This document shows, piece by piece, positions 7,473 through 14,268 of a DNA stretch of 30,378 nucleotides. How positions within the stretch are numbered: position 1 is the first letter of the stretch; every line of letters begins with the position of its first letter. A program made the translations under genes and the position numbers. The notes beneath the pieces were generated by a model. The model was given only the letters and a program-made list of their open reading frames with translations. It was not told the DNA's origin and searched no databases. Source of the stretch: PUMD01 sp964599275 (GTDB taxonomy: Bacteria > Bacillota > Sulfobacillia > SLMV01); NCBI GenBank assembly GCA_964599275.1, contig CAZRFK010000015.1:1-30378 (forward strand). Direction: 5' to 3'.

Positions 7473-8458
7473 TAGAACAACTGATGGAGTGTATTTCATA
7501 TAGATGTGTATAGACCTAGATTGTCTCTATTTGGGTTGGAAACAATGGGACTGAACATGTGGTTGCGTTGCATTCATTTTGCGTGACTTTTAAATATGCA
7601 TTTTTCTGACAGAGCATCTCGTCAATACCTATACCGTCCTGACTTGTTGGAAGATCGGGTATCAGACGTGAAAATGTGCGTGAATGAAGCCGGGTTTCAG
7701 ATAAAGCCTTTTAACTGTGTGGAATTAGATCTTTGGATATAAGATATTTTCTTCAGAAAGCAGTCGGGAGGTATGCCTTTAATTCCGTAAATAAAGCGGG
7801 TGCGGTGATCAAGTTTGAATCCTCGATTGAGTAGAACAGCTGATAAAAAATAGAGGTGTGTTGAACTGAAATGGTCGCCGAAGTTATCACCTGCGTCCTG
7901 AAAATCCTGTGCTGGTGGCGGGGCGGCTGATCGGCACCCAAGCGCTCTGTTTCTCGAGATACAGTCATAATGACAGTACGTATTCTCGATTAACGAGTTG
8001 AGTGAATCTGGTGGCCAACCATGACGTCACCTGGGACTACCTCCACTTTGTCAGAGGAGATAGTCTGTACACCATTGCCGAAATAATCCAACTGTGCAAT
8101 GATATTGGTGAAGATATCATTGCACAGTTGTTGTGCTTGCAGTTCCAATTAAGCCCGGTTGACTGAGTTTGGCTGCGTAGTTCTGGCATTGATGGAGTGG
8201 ATAAACACCTATGCTCGGATCGTGGCGAATAGCGAGCGAATGTCCACAGAGGATGTCAATCAGCTCGGATACTAAATTCTTAACGAGCTGAAATTGATGA
8301 GATTCTGGCACGGTTAATGTGTCTGCCGTAAAACACCAGATTATTCAGCTGATACGGAGCTGGACCAGTGGTATGAAATTGAGTGATAATATTTGAGTAG
8401 GAGGGCGTAATCAGAGAATCATCACTGCCCCTCCCAGATGGGTTGGAGATGATATAAT
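7473..8458. other. Gene-poor region with possible decayed coding frames
   Basis: This stretch of almost 1 kb has no convincing intact gene. On the minus strand several frames read like coding sequence but are broken. At about 8290-8400 NNLVFYG passes by a frame change into ADTLTVPESHQFQLVK, which runs to a stop at 8117. Beyond the inverted repeat, VEVVPGDVMVGHQIHS (about 8000-8050) ends at TAA, and the same frame goes on to 7753. On the plus strand one frame at about 8035-8080 reads HFVRGDSLYTIAE, which resembles a LysM start but has no domain around it. I recognise no family with confidence. The likeliest reading is a decayed gene or genes; plain intergenic DNA is possible. Confidence 0.4.
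8089..8130. repeat. Perfect 17-bp inverted repeat, 8-base loop
   Basis: CAACTGTGCAATGATAT at 8089-8105 is followed by TGGTGAAG and then its exact reverse complement at 8114-8130. No T-run follows on either strand, so it is not a standard terminator. It lies where two possible coding remnants meet on the minus strand, so it may be a foldback duplication that broke a gene, or a structured RNA element. Confidence 0.85.
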
Positions 8459-8698
8459 TTGATTGAGTTAAAGGTGAGAGTTTTCGCAACCCTGCGCCGA
8501 CACTTAGAGGGATACGATGGGGAGGAAATACTTATTGAGATGTCTGAAAATGCAACTGTCTCTGATGTACTAGAGTATCTTTCAATTCCCGACCGCGAAG
8601 TCAAGCAGGTTTTTGTAGATAACCGCAAAGCTACGGTGGAGACTATGCTGAATGATGGTGCGCGAGTAAGTATTTTTCCTCCCATTGCCGGAGGTTAA
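8459..8698 (+). CDS. MoaD/ThiS-family sulfur carrier protein
   Basis: This 79-residue protein has a ubiquitin-like beta-grasp sequence and ends in Gly-Gly (FPPIAGG), the tail that an E1-like enzyme adenylates and loads with sulfur as a thiocarboxylate. LKVRVFATLRRHL at the start and DGARVSIFPPIAGG at the end are typical of MoaD-type carriers used for molybdopterin or tungstopterin. Start is TTG 8459 with GGAG at 8445-8448. A hairpin (GGAGGGC 8400-8406 with GCCCCTCC 8427-8434) lies just upstream and could affect expression. The E1-like gene follows after 258 bp. MoaD versus ThiS role is not settled; MoaD-like is favoured. Confidence 0.85.
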   Translation: MIELKVRVFATLRRHLEGYDGEEILIEMSENATVSDVLEYLSIPDREVKQVFVDNRKATVETMLNDGARVSIFPPIAGG

Positions 8699-8910
8699 TA
8701 TTTTCTTAAGAATTTTCTCTTAATCCCATTCTCGAGCATTCCTTTTAAACTTTCCATAACCGGGTTGAACTTCTCGTTGAGTGCAGATGAGTATAAACTG
8801 GTTCCTTGTATGATATCAGCAGTTAAGCCTGGTCCGTAGTCTTGATATCCTCTTGACTGCCCGTTATTTTGATATTGATAAACTCCAAGTTCACCTTGCA
8901 TGTTGACCAA
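8695..8910 (-). CDS. Hypothetical small protein (doubtful)
   Basis: A 71-residue reading frame on the minus strand fills the gap between the sulfur carrier and E1-like genes. It starts at TTG 8910 or ATG 8901 and has a polar Gln/Tyr/Gly-rich first half and a Lys/Arg-rich end (GIKRKFLRKY). Its last four bases overlap the end of the carrier gene in convergent fashion. I see no good ribosome site and recognise no family. It may be chance, but composition and position make it worth listing. Confidence 0.25.
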   Translation of the reverse strand: MVNMQGELGVYQYQNNGQSRGYQDYGPGLTADIIQGTSLYSSALNEKFNPVMESLKGMLENGIKRKFLRKY

Positions 8911-8956
8911 GTGTTAGTTTCACATGAGAAAGTAAAAATCAAGAGGTGGTGCTGTA

Positions 8957-9805
8957 TTGAAAGTAATTGAGGAGCTGAAAGAACGGGCACAGTCCTATCA
9001 GAGTCCTGATGGGCAGCAAAAGCTCGTTGTAGATTACCGGACTGTCGCAGAGATAGCGGCACGTAAGAATCAACCGCTTCGTGATGTGGAGATTACTGCT
9101 CTAAAGGAAGATCTGATACCCTTAAAATATGAGCGGAACCTGGGCACTGTTGGCTTGCAGGGACAAATTGAACTGTTGCGAAGCCGGGTGGCAGTAGTTG
9201 GACTGGGCGGACTGGGCGGATTTGTTTCTGAACTGCTGGCAAGAACAGGTGTGGGACATTTGGTGTTGATCGATGATGATGTGTATGATGAATCCAATTT
9301 GAATCGCCAGCTGCACAGCAGTATAAAGAGTATCGGAGATTTTAAAGCCAAGACCACTGCCGATCGTTTGCAGTTAGTTAACCCGGCAACCGAAATTGAA
9401 TTTTATCAAAAACGGTTTACCCAGGATTCTGCGCATTTGCTTGAGGACTGTGATCTGGTTTTGGATTGTCTGGACAGTACTCAGGATCGATTCAGGTTGC
9501 AGAAATCATGTGAGGAACAGGGTGTGACTATGATACATGGGGCCATAGCCGGAAGGATGGGACAGATTGCAGTCATTGAGCCTGCAGGTCCTGGTCTGGA
9601 ATCTTTGTATGGTCCTTTAGAGGATATTCCGGACCAAGGGGTGGAGTTGGAGCTGGGTAATCTGGGTGCGACTGCAGCAGCTATTGCTGCTTTTGAAGTG
9701 CAGGAAGCCATAAAATACATTACAGACACTTCTTCGCCGCTCGATAAAGAAATGCTTTTGATAGACATGGCTACCGGTAGGTGTGAACGAGTAGCATTGA
9801 CATAG
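8957..9805 (+). CDS. E1-like adenylyltransferase (HesA/MoeB/ThiF family)
   Basis: E1-like enzymes adenylate the Gly-Gly end of MoaD/ThiS carriers with ATP. This 282-residue protein has an N-terminal extension of about 75 residues and then the Rossmann core: GLGGLG (82-87), LIDDDVYDESNLNRQ (104-118) with the adenylation Arg117, and LVLDCLDSTQDRF (167-179). The two CxxC pairs that bind structural zinc in MoeB and ThiF are missing; the C-terminal half has only one cysteine, in TGRCERV. The extended N-terminus with LIPLKYERNLGTVGLQGQ is typical of E1-like proteins linked to tungsten aldehyde:ferredoxin oxidoreductases. Its natural partner is the Gly-Gly carrier at 8459. Start is TTG 8957 behind AAGAGGTGG. 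Confidence 0.85.
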   Translation: MKVIEELKERAQSYQSPDGQQKLVVDYRTVAEIAARKNQPLRDVEITALKEDLIPLKYERNLGTVGLQGQIELLRSRVAVVGLGGLGGFVSELLARTGVGHLVLIDDDVYDESNLNRQLHSSIKSIGDFKAKTTADRLQLVNPATEIEFYQKRFTQDSAHLLEDCDLVLDCLDSTQDRFRLQKSCEEQGVTMIHGAIAGRMGQIAVIEPAGPGLESLYGPLEDIPDQGVELELGNLGATAAAIAAFEVQEAIKYITDTSSPLDKEMLLIDMATGRCERVALT

Positions 9806-9822
9806 AAGATAGCAAATACAGT

Positions 9823-9841
9823 GGAGGTAGTCTCCTTTTTT
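9823..9841 (+). terminator. Possible weak terminator after the E1-like gene
   Basis: GGAG and CTCC flank a five-base loop and run into six T residues, 17 bases after the stop codon. The stem is only 4 bp, so termination may be partial. It would separate the carrier/E1 unit from the ATP synthase genes. Confidence 0.3.
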
Positions 9842-9898
9842 CCTAATGCCTTGCCTGCCTGTGAACACGTGAGATAAAATAAACTGGAGGACGAAGAT

Positions 9899-10120
9899 GT
9901 GTCAATCCTGCAACAGTTGTTTGTGTATTTTGGCCTGGTAATACAGCTGGGTCTTACATTGACGGTCAGTATTTATCTCGGCTTTCAACTGGGAAGCTGG
10001 ATAGGTAATCTTGTAAATTCCGGAATGACTTTCAGTATTGTCGGCGCTCTATTCGGAACTATTGCGGGCTTTATTGCCGTTTATCGGCTGATTACTACAG
10101 TGATGCAGGATACTCAGTGA
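9899..10120 (+). CDS. atpZ: AtpZ/AtpI-family small membrane protein
   Basis: This 73-residue protein has two membrane segments (about 7-30 and 42-66) and the AtpZ-like stretch LGLTLTVSIYLGFQLGSWIG. Proteins of this type head many bacterial atp operons; roles in c-ring assembly or in Mg/Ca uptake with AtpI have been proposed. Start is GTG 9899 behind CTGGAGGACG. It is the first of five tightly spaced genes for the membrane part of ATP synthase. Confidence 0.82.
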   Translation: MSILQQLFVYFGLVIQLGLTLTVSIYLGFQLGSWIGNLVNSGMTFSIVGALFGTIAGFIAVYRLITTVMQDTQ

Positions 10121-10154
10121 CTGAGTGCGACGCTGTCGGACGGAGATAGATCTG

Positions 10155-10571
10155 ATGGAACAGTTCAGACATTTTGTGGCCAGAGTACTTTATACAGCGG
10201 GTATTGTTGCGGTCTGTATTATTGCTGTGTTCTGGATATCTGGTTGGGTGTCTTCCATTCCTTGGCTTTTACTGGGTGTCCTGCTGGGCATGTTTAATTT
10301 TTATGCACATGCGCATTCAGTTTATTCCTTCGGGAAGACGGCTGGTTTGGAGAATGAACAGGGAGATATGCAGCGGACATCCTTAAAGGCCGGCCTGATT
10401 TTTGTTGGACGTTTTACTGTGGTGGTTCTGGTCCTGATTCTCATTCAGCTGCATGCTGGATTGGCTGTATTACCTACAGGGTTGGGCTTTGCACTCAGCT
10501 ACATAGTGCTTTTTGTTTTGGGCTATCGTCAGGCCAGATGGAACTGTAATGTAGAACTAGAAGAAAAATAG
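10155..10571 (+). CDS. atpI: ATP synthase-associated protein AtpI
   Basis: This is a hydrophobic protein of about 138 residues with four predicted membrane segments in the usual AtpI position, just before subunit a. AtpI helps assemble the c-ring in several bacteria and is not essential for catalysis. Sequence conservation in the family is low, so the call rests on size, topology and context. I choose ATG 10155 (MEQFRHFVARVLYTAG), with CGGAG about ten bases upstream; an in-frame GTG at 10125 would add ten charged residues and has no ribosome site. Confidence 0.8.
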   Translation: MEQFRHFVARVLYTAGIVAVCIIAVFWISGWVSSIPWLLLGVLLGMFNFYAHAHSVYSFGKTAGLENEQGDMQRTSLKAGLIFVGRFTVVVLVLILIQLHAGLAVLPTGLGFALSYIVLFVLGYRQARWNCNVELEEK

Positions 10572-10603
10572 CAGAGGTAATGGGTCGAACGTGAGGGATG
10601 TAA

Positions 10604-11260
10604 ATGGAAAGATTTTTGGAAGCTCCGTCAGTAGTATTTCGGGTTTGGAGAATCCCCGTCACAGAGACAGTTGTTAGTAGTTGGGTGATAATGGGTTTGG
10701 TGCTTGTGGCCGGTTATGCCATGACTCGTCGATTGCAGTACCGTCCCAGAGGTATCCAGACTGCACTGGAACTGTTTGTCAAAGCCTTCAAATCATTAAT
10801 ATCCATGGCCATGGGTCCGGGAAGAATGGGATTTCTCAGTTATATGGGAGCGCTCACAATTTTCATTTTGTTTGCCAATTTTAGTGGAATTTTGGGCCTG
10901 CGGCCACCCACTTCTGATCTGAACATAACCATGGGACTGGCTATCTTAACGTTCCTGATCGTTCAGTATTACGGAATGAGAGCTCAGGGTGTCGGTGGTT
11001 ACATCAAGACACTGGGTGAGCCGTTTATTTTGCTTATGCCCATGAATATCATCGGTGAGCTGGCAAGGCCGGTTTCACTGGGCATGCGATTGTTTGGTAA
11101 TATACTGGGAGGCAGCATTATAATGGGTATGATATATTCAACCTTTCCGGCTGTCATTCCAGTGCCTTTCCATCTGTACTTCGATCTTTTTGTGGGGGCT
11201 TTGCAAACCTTCATATTCGTCATGCTCACCATGGTATTTATCCGCTTGGCGTTGGATTGA
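10604..11260 (+). CDS. atpB: ATP synthase Fo subunit a
   Basis: Subunit a forms the ion half-channels and faces the c-ring. The 218-residue protein is of usual bacterial length with five or six membrane segments. The essential arginine is Arg162 in GELARPVSLGMRLFGN, and the surrounding helix is fully typical. PRGIQTALELFVKA near the N-terminus and FHLYFDLFVGALQTFIFVML in the last helices also match the family. Start is ATG 10604 with a GTGAGGGATG site just upstream. It lies 32 bp after atpI and 36 bp before atpE, as expected within an operon. Confidence 0.95.
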   Translation: MERFLEAPSVVFRVWRIPVTETVVSSWVIMGLVLVAGYAMTRRLQYRPRGIQTALELFVKAFKSLISMAMGPGRMGFLSYMGALTIFILFANFSGILGLRPPTSDLNITMGLAILTFLIVQYYGMRAQGVGGYIKTLGEPFILLMPMNIIGELARPVSLGMRLFGNILGGSIIMGMIYSTFPAVIPVPFHLYFDLFVGALQTFIFVMLTMVFIRLALD

Positions 11261-11296
11261 GGCTTGAAAAGAGTTAGGAAGGAGTGACCGCAAAAC

Positions 11297-11551
11297 ATGT
11301 CACAGATGTTGATTGGAATCGTTGCCGTAGGAGCTGCAGGATTTGCTGTTGGTCTGGCCGCTATAGGCCCGGGAATAGGTCAGGGATTTGTTGCAGGAAA
11401 GGCCGTTGAGGCCATAGGACGGCAGCCTGAGGCTCAGTCGCAGATAATGATGACCATGTTGTTGGGTCAGGCAGTCACCGAAACAACTGGAATTTACGGT
11501 CTGGTAATTTCCTTGCTGCTTATAGGAATCGCGCAAGGATTTATCGGCTGA
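11297..11551 (+). CDS. atpE: ATP synthase Fo subunit c, sodium-type
   Basis: Subunit c forms the rotor ring; each copy binds one coupling ion. The 84-residue hairpin has helices at about 3-38 and 50-82 around the polar loop GRQPEA (41-46). The ion-binding carboxylate is Glu62. The residues that bind sodium in Ilyobacter tartaricus line up here: Pro25 and Gln29 in GPGIGQG, Val60, Glu62, Thr63 (Ser in Ilyobacter), Thr64 and Tyr67 in AVTETTGIY. This predicts sodium rather than proton coupling, at least near neutral or alkaline pH. Start is ATG 11297 behind AAGGAGTGA. The identity is certain; the ion is a strong inference. Confidence 0.96.
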   Translation: MSQMLIGIVAVGAAGFAVGLAAIGPGIGQGFVAGKAVEAIGRQPEAQSQIMMTMLLGQAVTETTGIYGLVISLLLIGIAQGFIG

Positions 11552-11595
11552 TAGTCAGTAAACGGCGTTGGTCATTAAGAAGGAGCGGTATTAGA

Positions 11596-12081
11596 TTGAC
11601 TGACATAACTTGGTCTCTAGTGATACATTCAGTCAGCTTTCTCATCTTCTTTTTGCTTTTCCGTAAAGTATTCTTCCAGCCTCTGCTAGATGTTTTGCAG
11701 AAAAGAGAGGAAGAAGTTGTGCAGTTATTAGAGGAAGCGGAAGAGTATAGGGAAGAGGCTGTGGAATTGCAGCACCGTTACGAGGCCAAATTGCGAGAAG
11801 CACGCCAGCAAACTTCTGAACTTCTGGCTGAAGAAGAAGCAAAGGCCGAGGAGCGGTATCGTAAAGTAGTAGATGAAGCAAGGCAGCATAGTGATCGTAC
11901 CTTGCAGGAAGCTAAGGAACAAATACGCGAGGAAAAAGACAAGGCCCTGCAGGAATTTGAGGGGGAATCTGCGGATCTAGCTGAGATCTTTGCCGAAAAG
12001 GTATTGCAGCGGAGCCTGGAGCCTGACGAGAAACATATGTTGGCTGAAATGGTTGGCGAGTCCGTCAATGAACGGGACTAG
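11596..12081 (+). CDS. atpF: ATP synthase Fo subunit b
   Basis: Subunit b is the peripheral stalk that ties Fo to F1. This 161-residue protein has one N-terminal membrane segment (about 7-27), then FFQPLLDVLQKREEEVVQLL and a long charged helix to the end, as in classic b subunits. It is not a b-delta fusion: its tail ends in a short C-terminal helix (EPDEKHMLAEMVGES). Start is TTG 11596 behind AAGGAGCGG. In most bacteria atpH, A, G, D and C follow; here a terminator and an unrelated gene follow instead. Confidence 0.93.
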   Translation: MTDITWSLVIHSVSFLIFFLLFRKVFFQPLLDVLQKREEEVVQLLEEAEEYREEAVELQHRYEAKLREARQQTSELLAEEEAKAEERYRKVVDEARQHSDRTLQEAKEQIREEKDKALQEFEGESADLAEIFAEKVLQRSLEPDEKHMLAEMVGESVNERD

Positions 12082-12106
12082 CTACAAATAGTTTTTCTGA
12101 CATTAA

Positions 12107-12132
12107 GGCCTCGCCGGTAGCGGGGCCTTTTT
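12107..12132 (+). terminator. Rho-independent terminator of the Fo operon
   Basis: GGCCTCGC and GCGGGGCC form an 8-bp stem with one T-G pair around CGGTA, followed by five T residues. It lies 25 bases after the atpF stop. It shows that the Fo gene set truly ends here and is not merely interrupted by an inserted gene inside one transcript. Confidence 0.85.
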
Positions 12133-12270
12133 ACTAAGGCAGACACCAGCCGCTGCTTCTGAAGTGGTCCGAAGGTTTGAAATGTGTGCGCCCGCAGCTG
12201 AAAAGGAGGTGTTACATGTTTTAAAAGAGATGAGAGGTAAAGGAGGCTTGCGGGAAATGGGGGAGAAACT

Positions 12271-12798
12271 ATGCGTTCCAGTTCGGAGCGAATTAGCATC
12301 TTTATAGATGGAGCTAATATGACATATGCTCAAAAAAAGCTGGGATGGCAGATTGATTTCAAAAAAACCGTTGATTACTTCTCACAAGGCAAGACACTGA
12401 TTAATGCTTTCTATTATGCAAGAGATCCTCAGGATGAGGATGAGAAACGATTTTACGGATTTCTGACCTGGACCGGATATACGGTACGCACCAAGCCAGT
12501 CAAACGATGGGCGAATCCCACGAATGACGAGGTAAGTTATAAGTGCAATTTAGATATTGAGATGGTTGTGGATATGTTTAATACTGCGGCGTTGTACGAT
12601 GTTGCGGTTATTTTTACCGGTGACGGAGATTTCGGGCGCGCTGCTGAACTTCTGAGATCCAAGGGTAAAAGAATTATTGCTTGCTCAACTCAAGATATGA
12701 TTTCATACGAATTAGCTAATGCCGATGATCAATATATAGATCTGCATGAACTCCGCCGTCACATTGAGCGGCGGGATTCCGAAATGATAAGCAACTAA
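12271..12798 (+). CDS. NYN-domain (LabA/DUF88-like) PIN-fold protein
   Basis: This 175-residue protein is a single NYN domain, a PIN-like fold whose members are metal-dependent ribonucleases or RNA-binding proteins. The acidic site is intact: Asp13 in SIFIDGANM, Asp95 and Asp101 in KCNLDIEMVVDMF, and Asp118 and Asp120 in FTGDGDFGRAAELL. The C-terminal part (GKRIIACSTQDMISYELANA) also fits the LabA-like branch. Start is ATG 12271 behind GGGGGAG. It is monocistronic, between the Fo terminator and a convergent LysM gene. Its RNA target is unknown. Confidence 0.85.
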   Translation: MRSSSERISIFIDGANMTYAQKKLGWQIDFKKTVDYFSQGKTLINAFYYARDPQDEDEKRFYGFLTWTGYTVRTKPVKRWANPTNDEVSYKCNLDIEMVVDMFNTAALYDVAVIFTGDGDFGRAAELLRSKGKRIIACSTQDMISYELANADDQYIDLHELRRHIERRDSEMISN

Positions 12799-12818
12799 AT
12801 ACAAGGTGGAGGAAATGG

Positions 12819-12849
12819 GAGGGGTAGTGGTCTCACTCCACAACCCCTC
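12819..12849. terminator. Hairpin between convergent NYN and LysM genes
   Basis: GAGGGGTAGTGG and CCACAACCCCTC form a 12-bp stem with one mismatch around TCTCACT, in the 57-bp gap between two convergent genes. A short T-run (GTTTT) follows on the plus strand after a few bases. It probably ends transcription of the NYN gene and perhaps of both. Confidence 0.55.
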
Positions 12850-12855
12850 GCCGTT

Positions 12856-14067
12856 TTATCGATGACCTGCTGCTCTCAGAACGTTGAATTGATGTATATC
12901 GTGCAGTGAGTCAGTGTTGTGGGTGCGGCTGTTGTAAAAATAAATGCAGAAGTGCCCTGGGAAATTATTATCGCCAATGAACTGAACTCCATGAGGCATG
13001 GTGTTCATCGAGGCGGCGAACACTTTCCCTTCAACCTCTAATAAAATCGGCCTAGCCTGCCAACTCCAATACCAACCAACGATGCTACCCATTACAGCAG
13101 TAGCTTGAGCAGTTCTGGGTTCGGAGTCAGCGTGATTAGAGCCTCCAAGACGCACAACATCGAACTTCTTTCCCGTATAAAAATCTATGACTGTTGCATT
13201 TGTGCCTGGGGGATAATACCAGCGGGCCCACTTCCAGTCCAAAAGTTTACCGTACCCGTCAACTTGTTCGTATTGGGGTGGTTTGACAGAAACTCCGGTG
13301 GAACTGTTTACAGGAATAAACAGGGGTTGACCTGGCATCAGGCGTTCACTTCTTAATTGGTTGGTTTCTTTTATTGCACTAACAGTGGTACCAAACCATC
13401 GCCCTATGTTTTTCAGGGTATCTCCTTTGTTGACACGATACACAGTCATCTCGGCCCGGTTATCGTCTGAAGGCGGTTGGGGTTGTGTCTCGGTGGAGTC
13501 AGTGCTTATTCGCAGAATTTGATTCAGTCTCAGCTCGGTATCGGACAAGCGATTGCTTTGCATAATCGTCTTCACTGGTATCCCGGTCTGGCGGGAAATT
13601 TTATAAAGAGTATCTCCGCGAGAAACTTGCCAGATGGTTTCACCTTCCAGTACAATTGGTATCTGAAGAATCTTATCAGGATAGATCACAGCAGCTTTGA
13701 TGAGGTTGTTTTTCTGTTTTATCGCACTTAAACTTCTCCCCACCCTGTTGGCGATTATAAACAGGGAATCACCTTTTTGGACCCGATAGCTAAACCCTCC
13801 ATCTGTTACTGTAACAGGTAAATATAAGGTTTGGCCTGGCATCAGATATCTCGGGAATCCGTTCTTTTCTGCGATTTGAAAATGTGAGACATTGAAGCGT
13901 TGACCAATGGTGTACAGGGTGTCATTTTCTTGGACCTGATAAGTTATAACGGCTGCATCAGAACTGAAACCTGCTTGTACATGCGAGGCTGAAACCAGCC
14001 CCAGCAGAATAACAGTACCGAACACCGCCAAAATTAAAAATCGGCGGTGGCCAGGGTGTTTACACAT
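12856..14067 (-). CDS. Secreted protein with four LysM repeats
   Basis: This 403-residue protein has a signal peptide (about 8-32, ending ASHVQA) and four LysM peptidoglycan-binding repeats at about 42-85, 93-137, 144-187 and 208-252, each with a GDTL- or NDTL-type core and an IP or LPV end. After a short linker comes a C-terminal domain (about 265-403) with DVVRLGGSNHADSEP and GHFCIYFYNSRTHNTDS, plus conserved-looking His, Asp and Arg. I have seen this type of domain in clostridial LysM proteins but know no activity for it; the His/Asp content allows a metal site. It acts outside the membrane on cell or spore wall. The start ATG 14067 has GGGAGTGG upstream. Confidence 0.85.
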   Translation of the reverse strand: MCKHPGHRRFLILAVFGTVILLGLVSASHVQAGFSSDAAVITYQVQENDTLYTIGQRFNVSHFQIAEKNGFPRYLMPGQTLYLPVTVTDGGFSYRVQKGDSLFIIANRVGRSLSAIKQKNNLIKAAVIYPDKILQIPIVLEGETIWQVSRGDTLYKISRQTGIPVKTIMQSNRLSDTELRLNQILRISTDSTETQPQPPSDDNRAEMTVYRVNKGDTLKNIGRWFGTTVSAIKETNQLRSERLMPGQPLFIPVNSSTGVSVKPPQYEQVDGYGKLLDWKWARWYYPPGTNATVIDFYTGKKFDVVRLGGSNHADSEPRTAQATAVMGSIVGWYWSWQARPILLEVEGKVFAASMNTMPHGVQFIGDNNFPGHFCIYFYNSRTHNTDSLHDIHQFNVLRAAGHR

Positions 14068-14207
14068 CCAACCACTCCCTTATTCGGTGTATGTTAGCGT
14101 ATATTGAAGTGCTACTTCTAAACAATAATTCAAGATAATAAAGATGCCCCCCTTGTGGTAATATCAAACAATTATTAGAGAGAGATATTTCCACCGTGGG
14201 AGGATTA

Positions 14208-14249
14208 ATGAATGTATTGAGAGAATTTTATGTACATGTGAAAAACTGA
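14208..14249 (+). CDS. Possible 13-residue leader peptide upstream of ptb-like gene
   Basis: ATG 14208 lies four bases after GGGAGG and opens MNVLREFYVHVKN before TGA. It ends 19 bases before the main start. The ribosome site is better than expected by chance. It might be a leader that influences translation of the downstream gene; no terminator/antiterminator pair is obvious around it. Confidence 0.3.
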   Translation: MNVLREFYVHVKN

Positions 14250-14268
14250 AAAATGAAGGGAGTTTATC

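Noticed and set aside
7995..8163. Plus-strand frame with a LysM-like HFVRGDSLYTIAE
   Set aside because: Only the first part resembles LysM; there is no second half, no start site and no signal sequence. Recorded in the gene-poor region instead.
8453..8458. TATAAT as the -10 box of the sulfur-carrier gene
   Set aside because: There is no -35 box at correct spacing, and transcription would start after the TTG start codon.
9851..9880. TTGCCT-18-TAAAAT as the promoter of the Fo operon
   Set aside because: Transcription would start at about 9887, inside the ribosome site of atpZ. The true promoter is probably elsewhere.
11778..12068. Minus-strand frame of 96 residues in atpF
   Set aside because: It is the low-complexity Ser/Arg-rich shadow of the coiled-coil b subunit.
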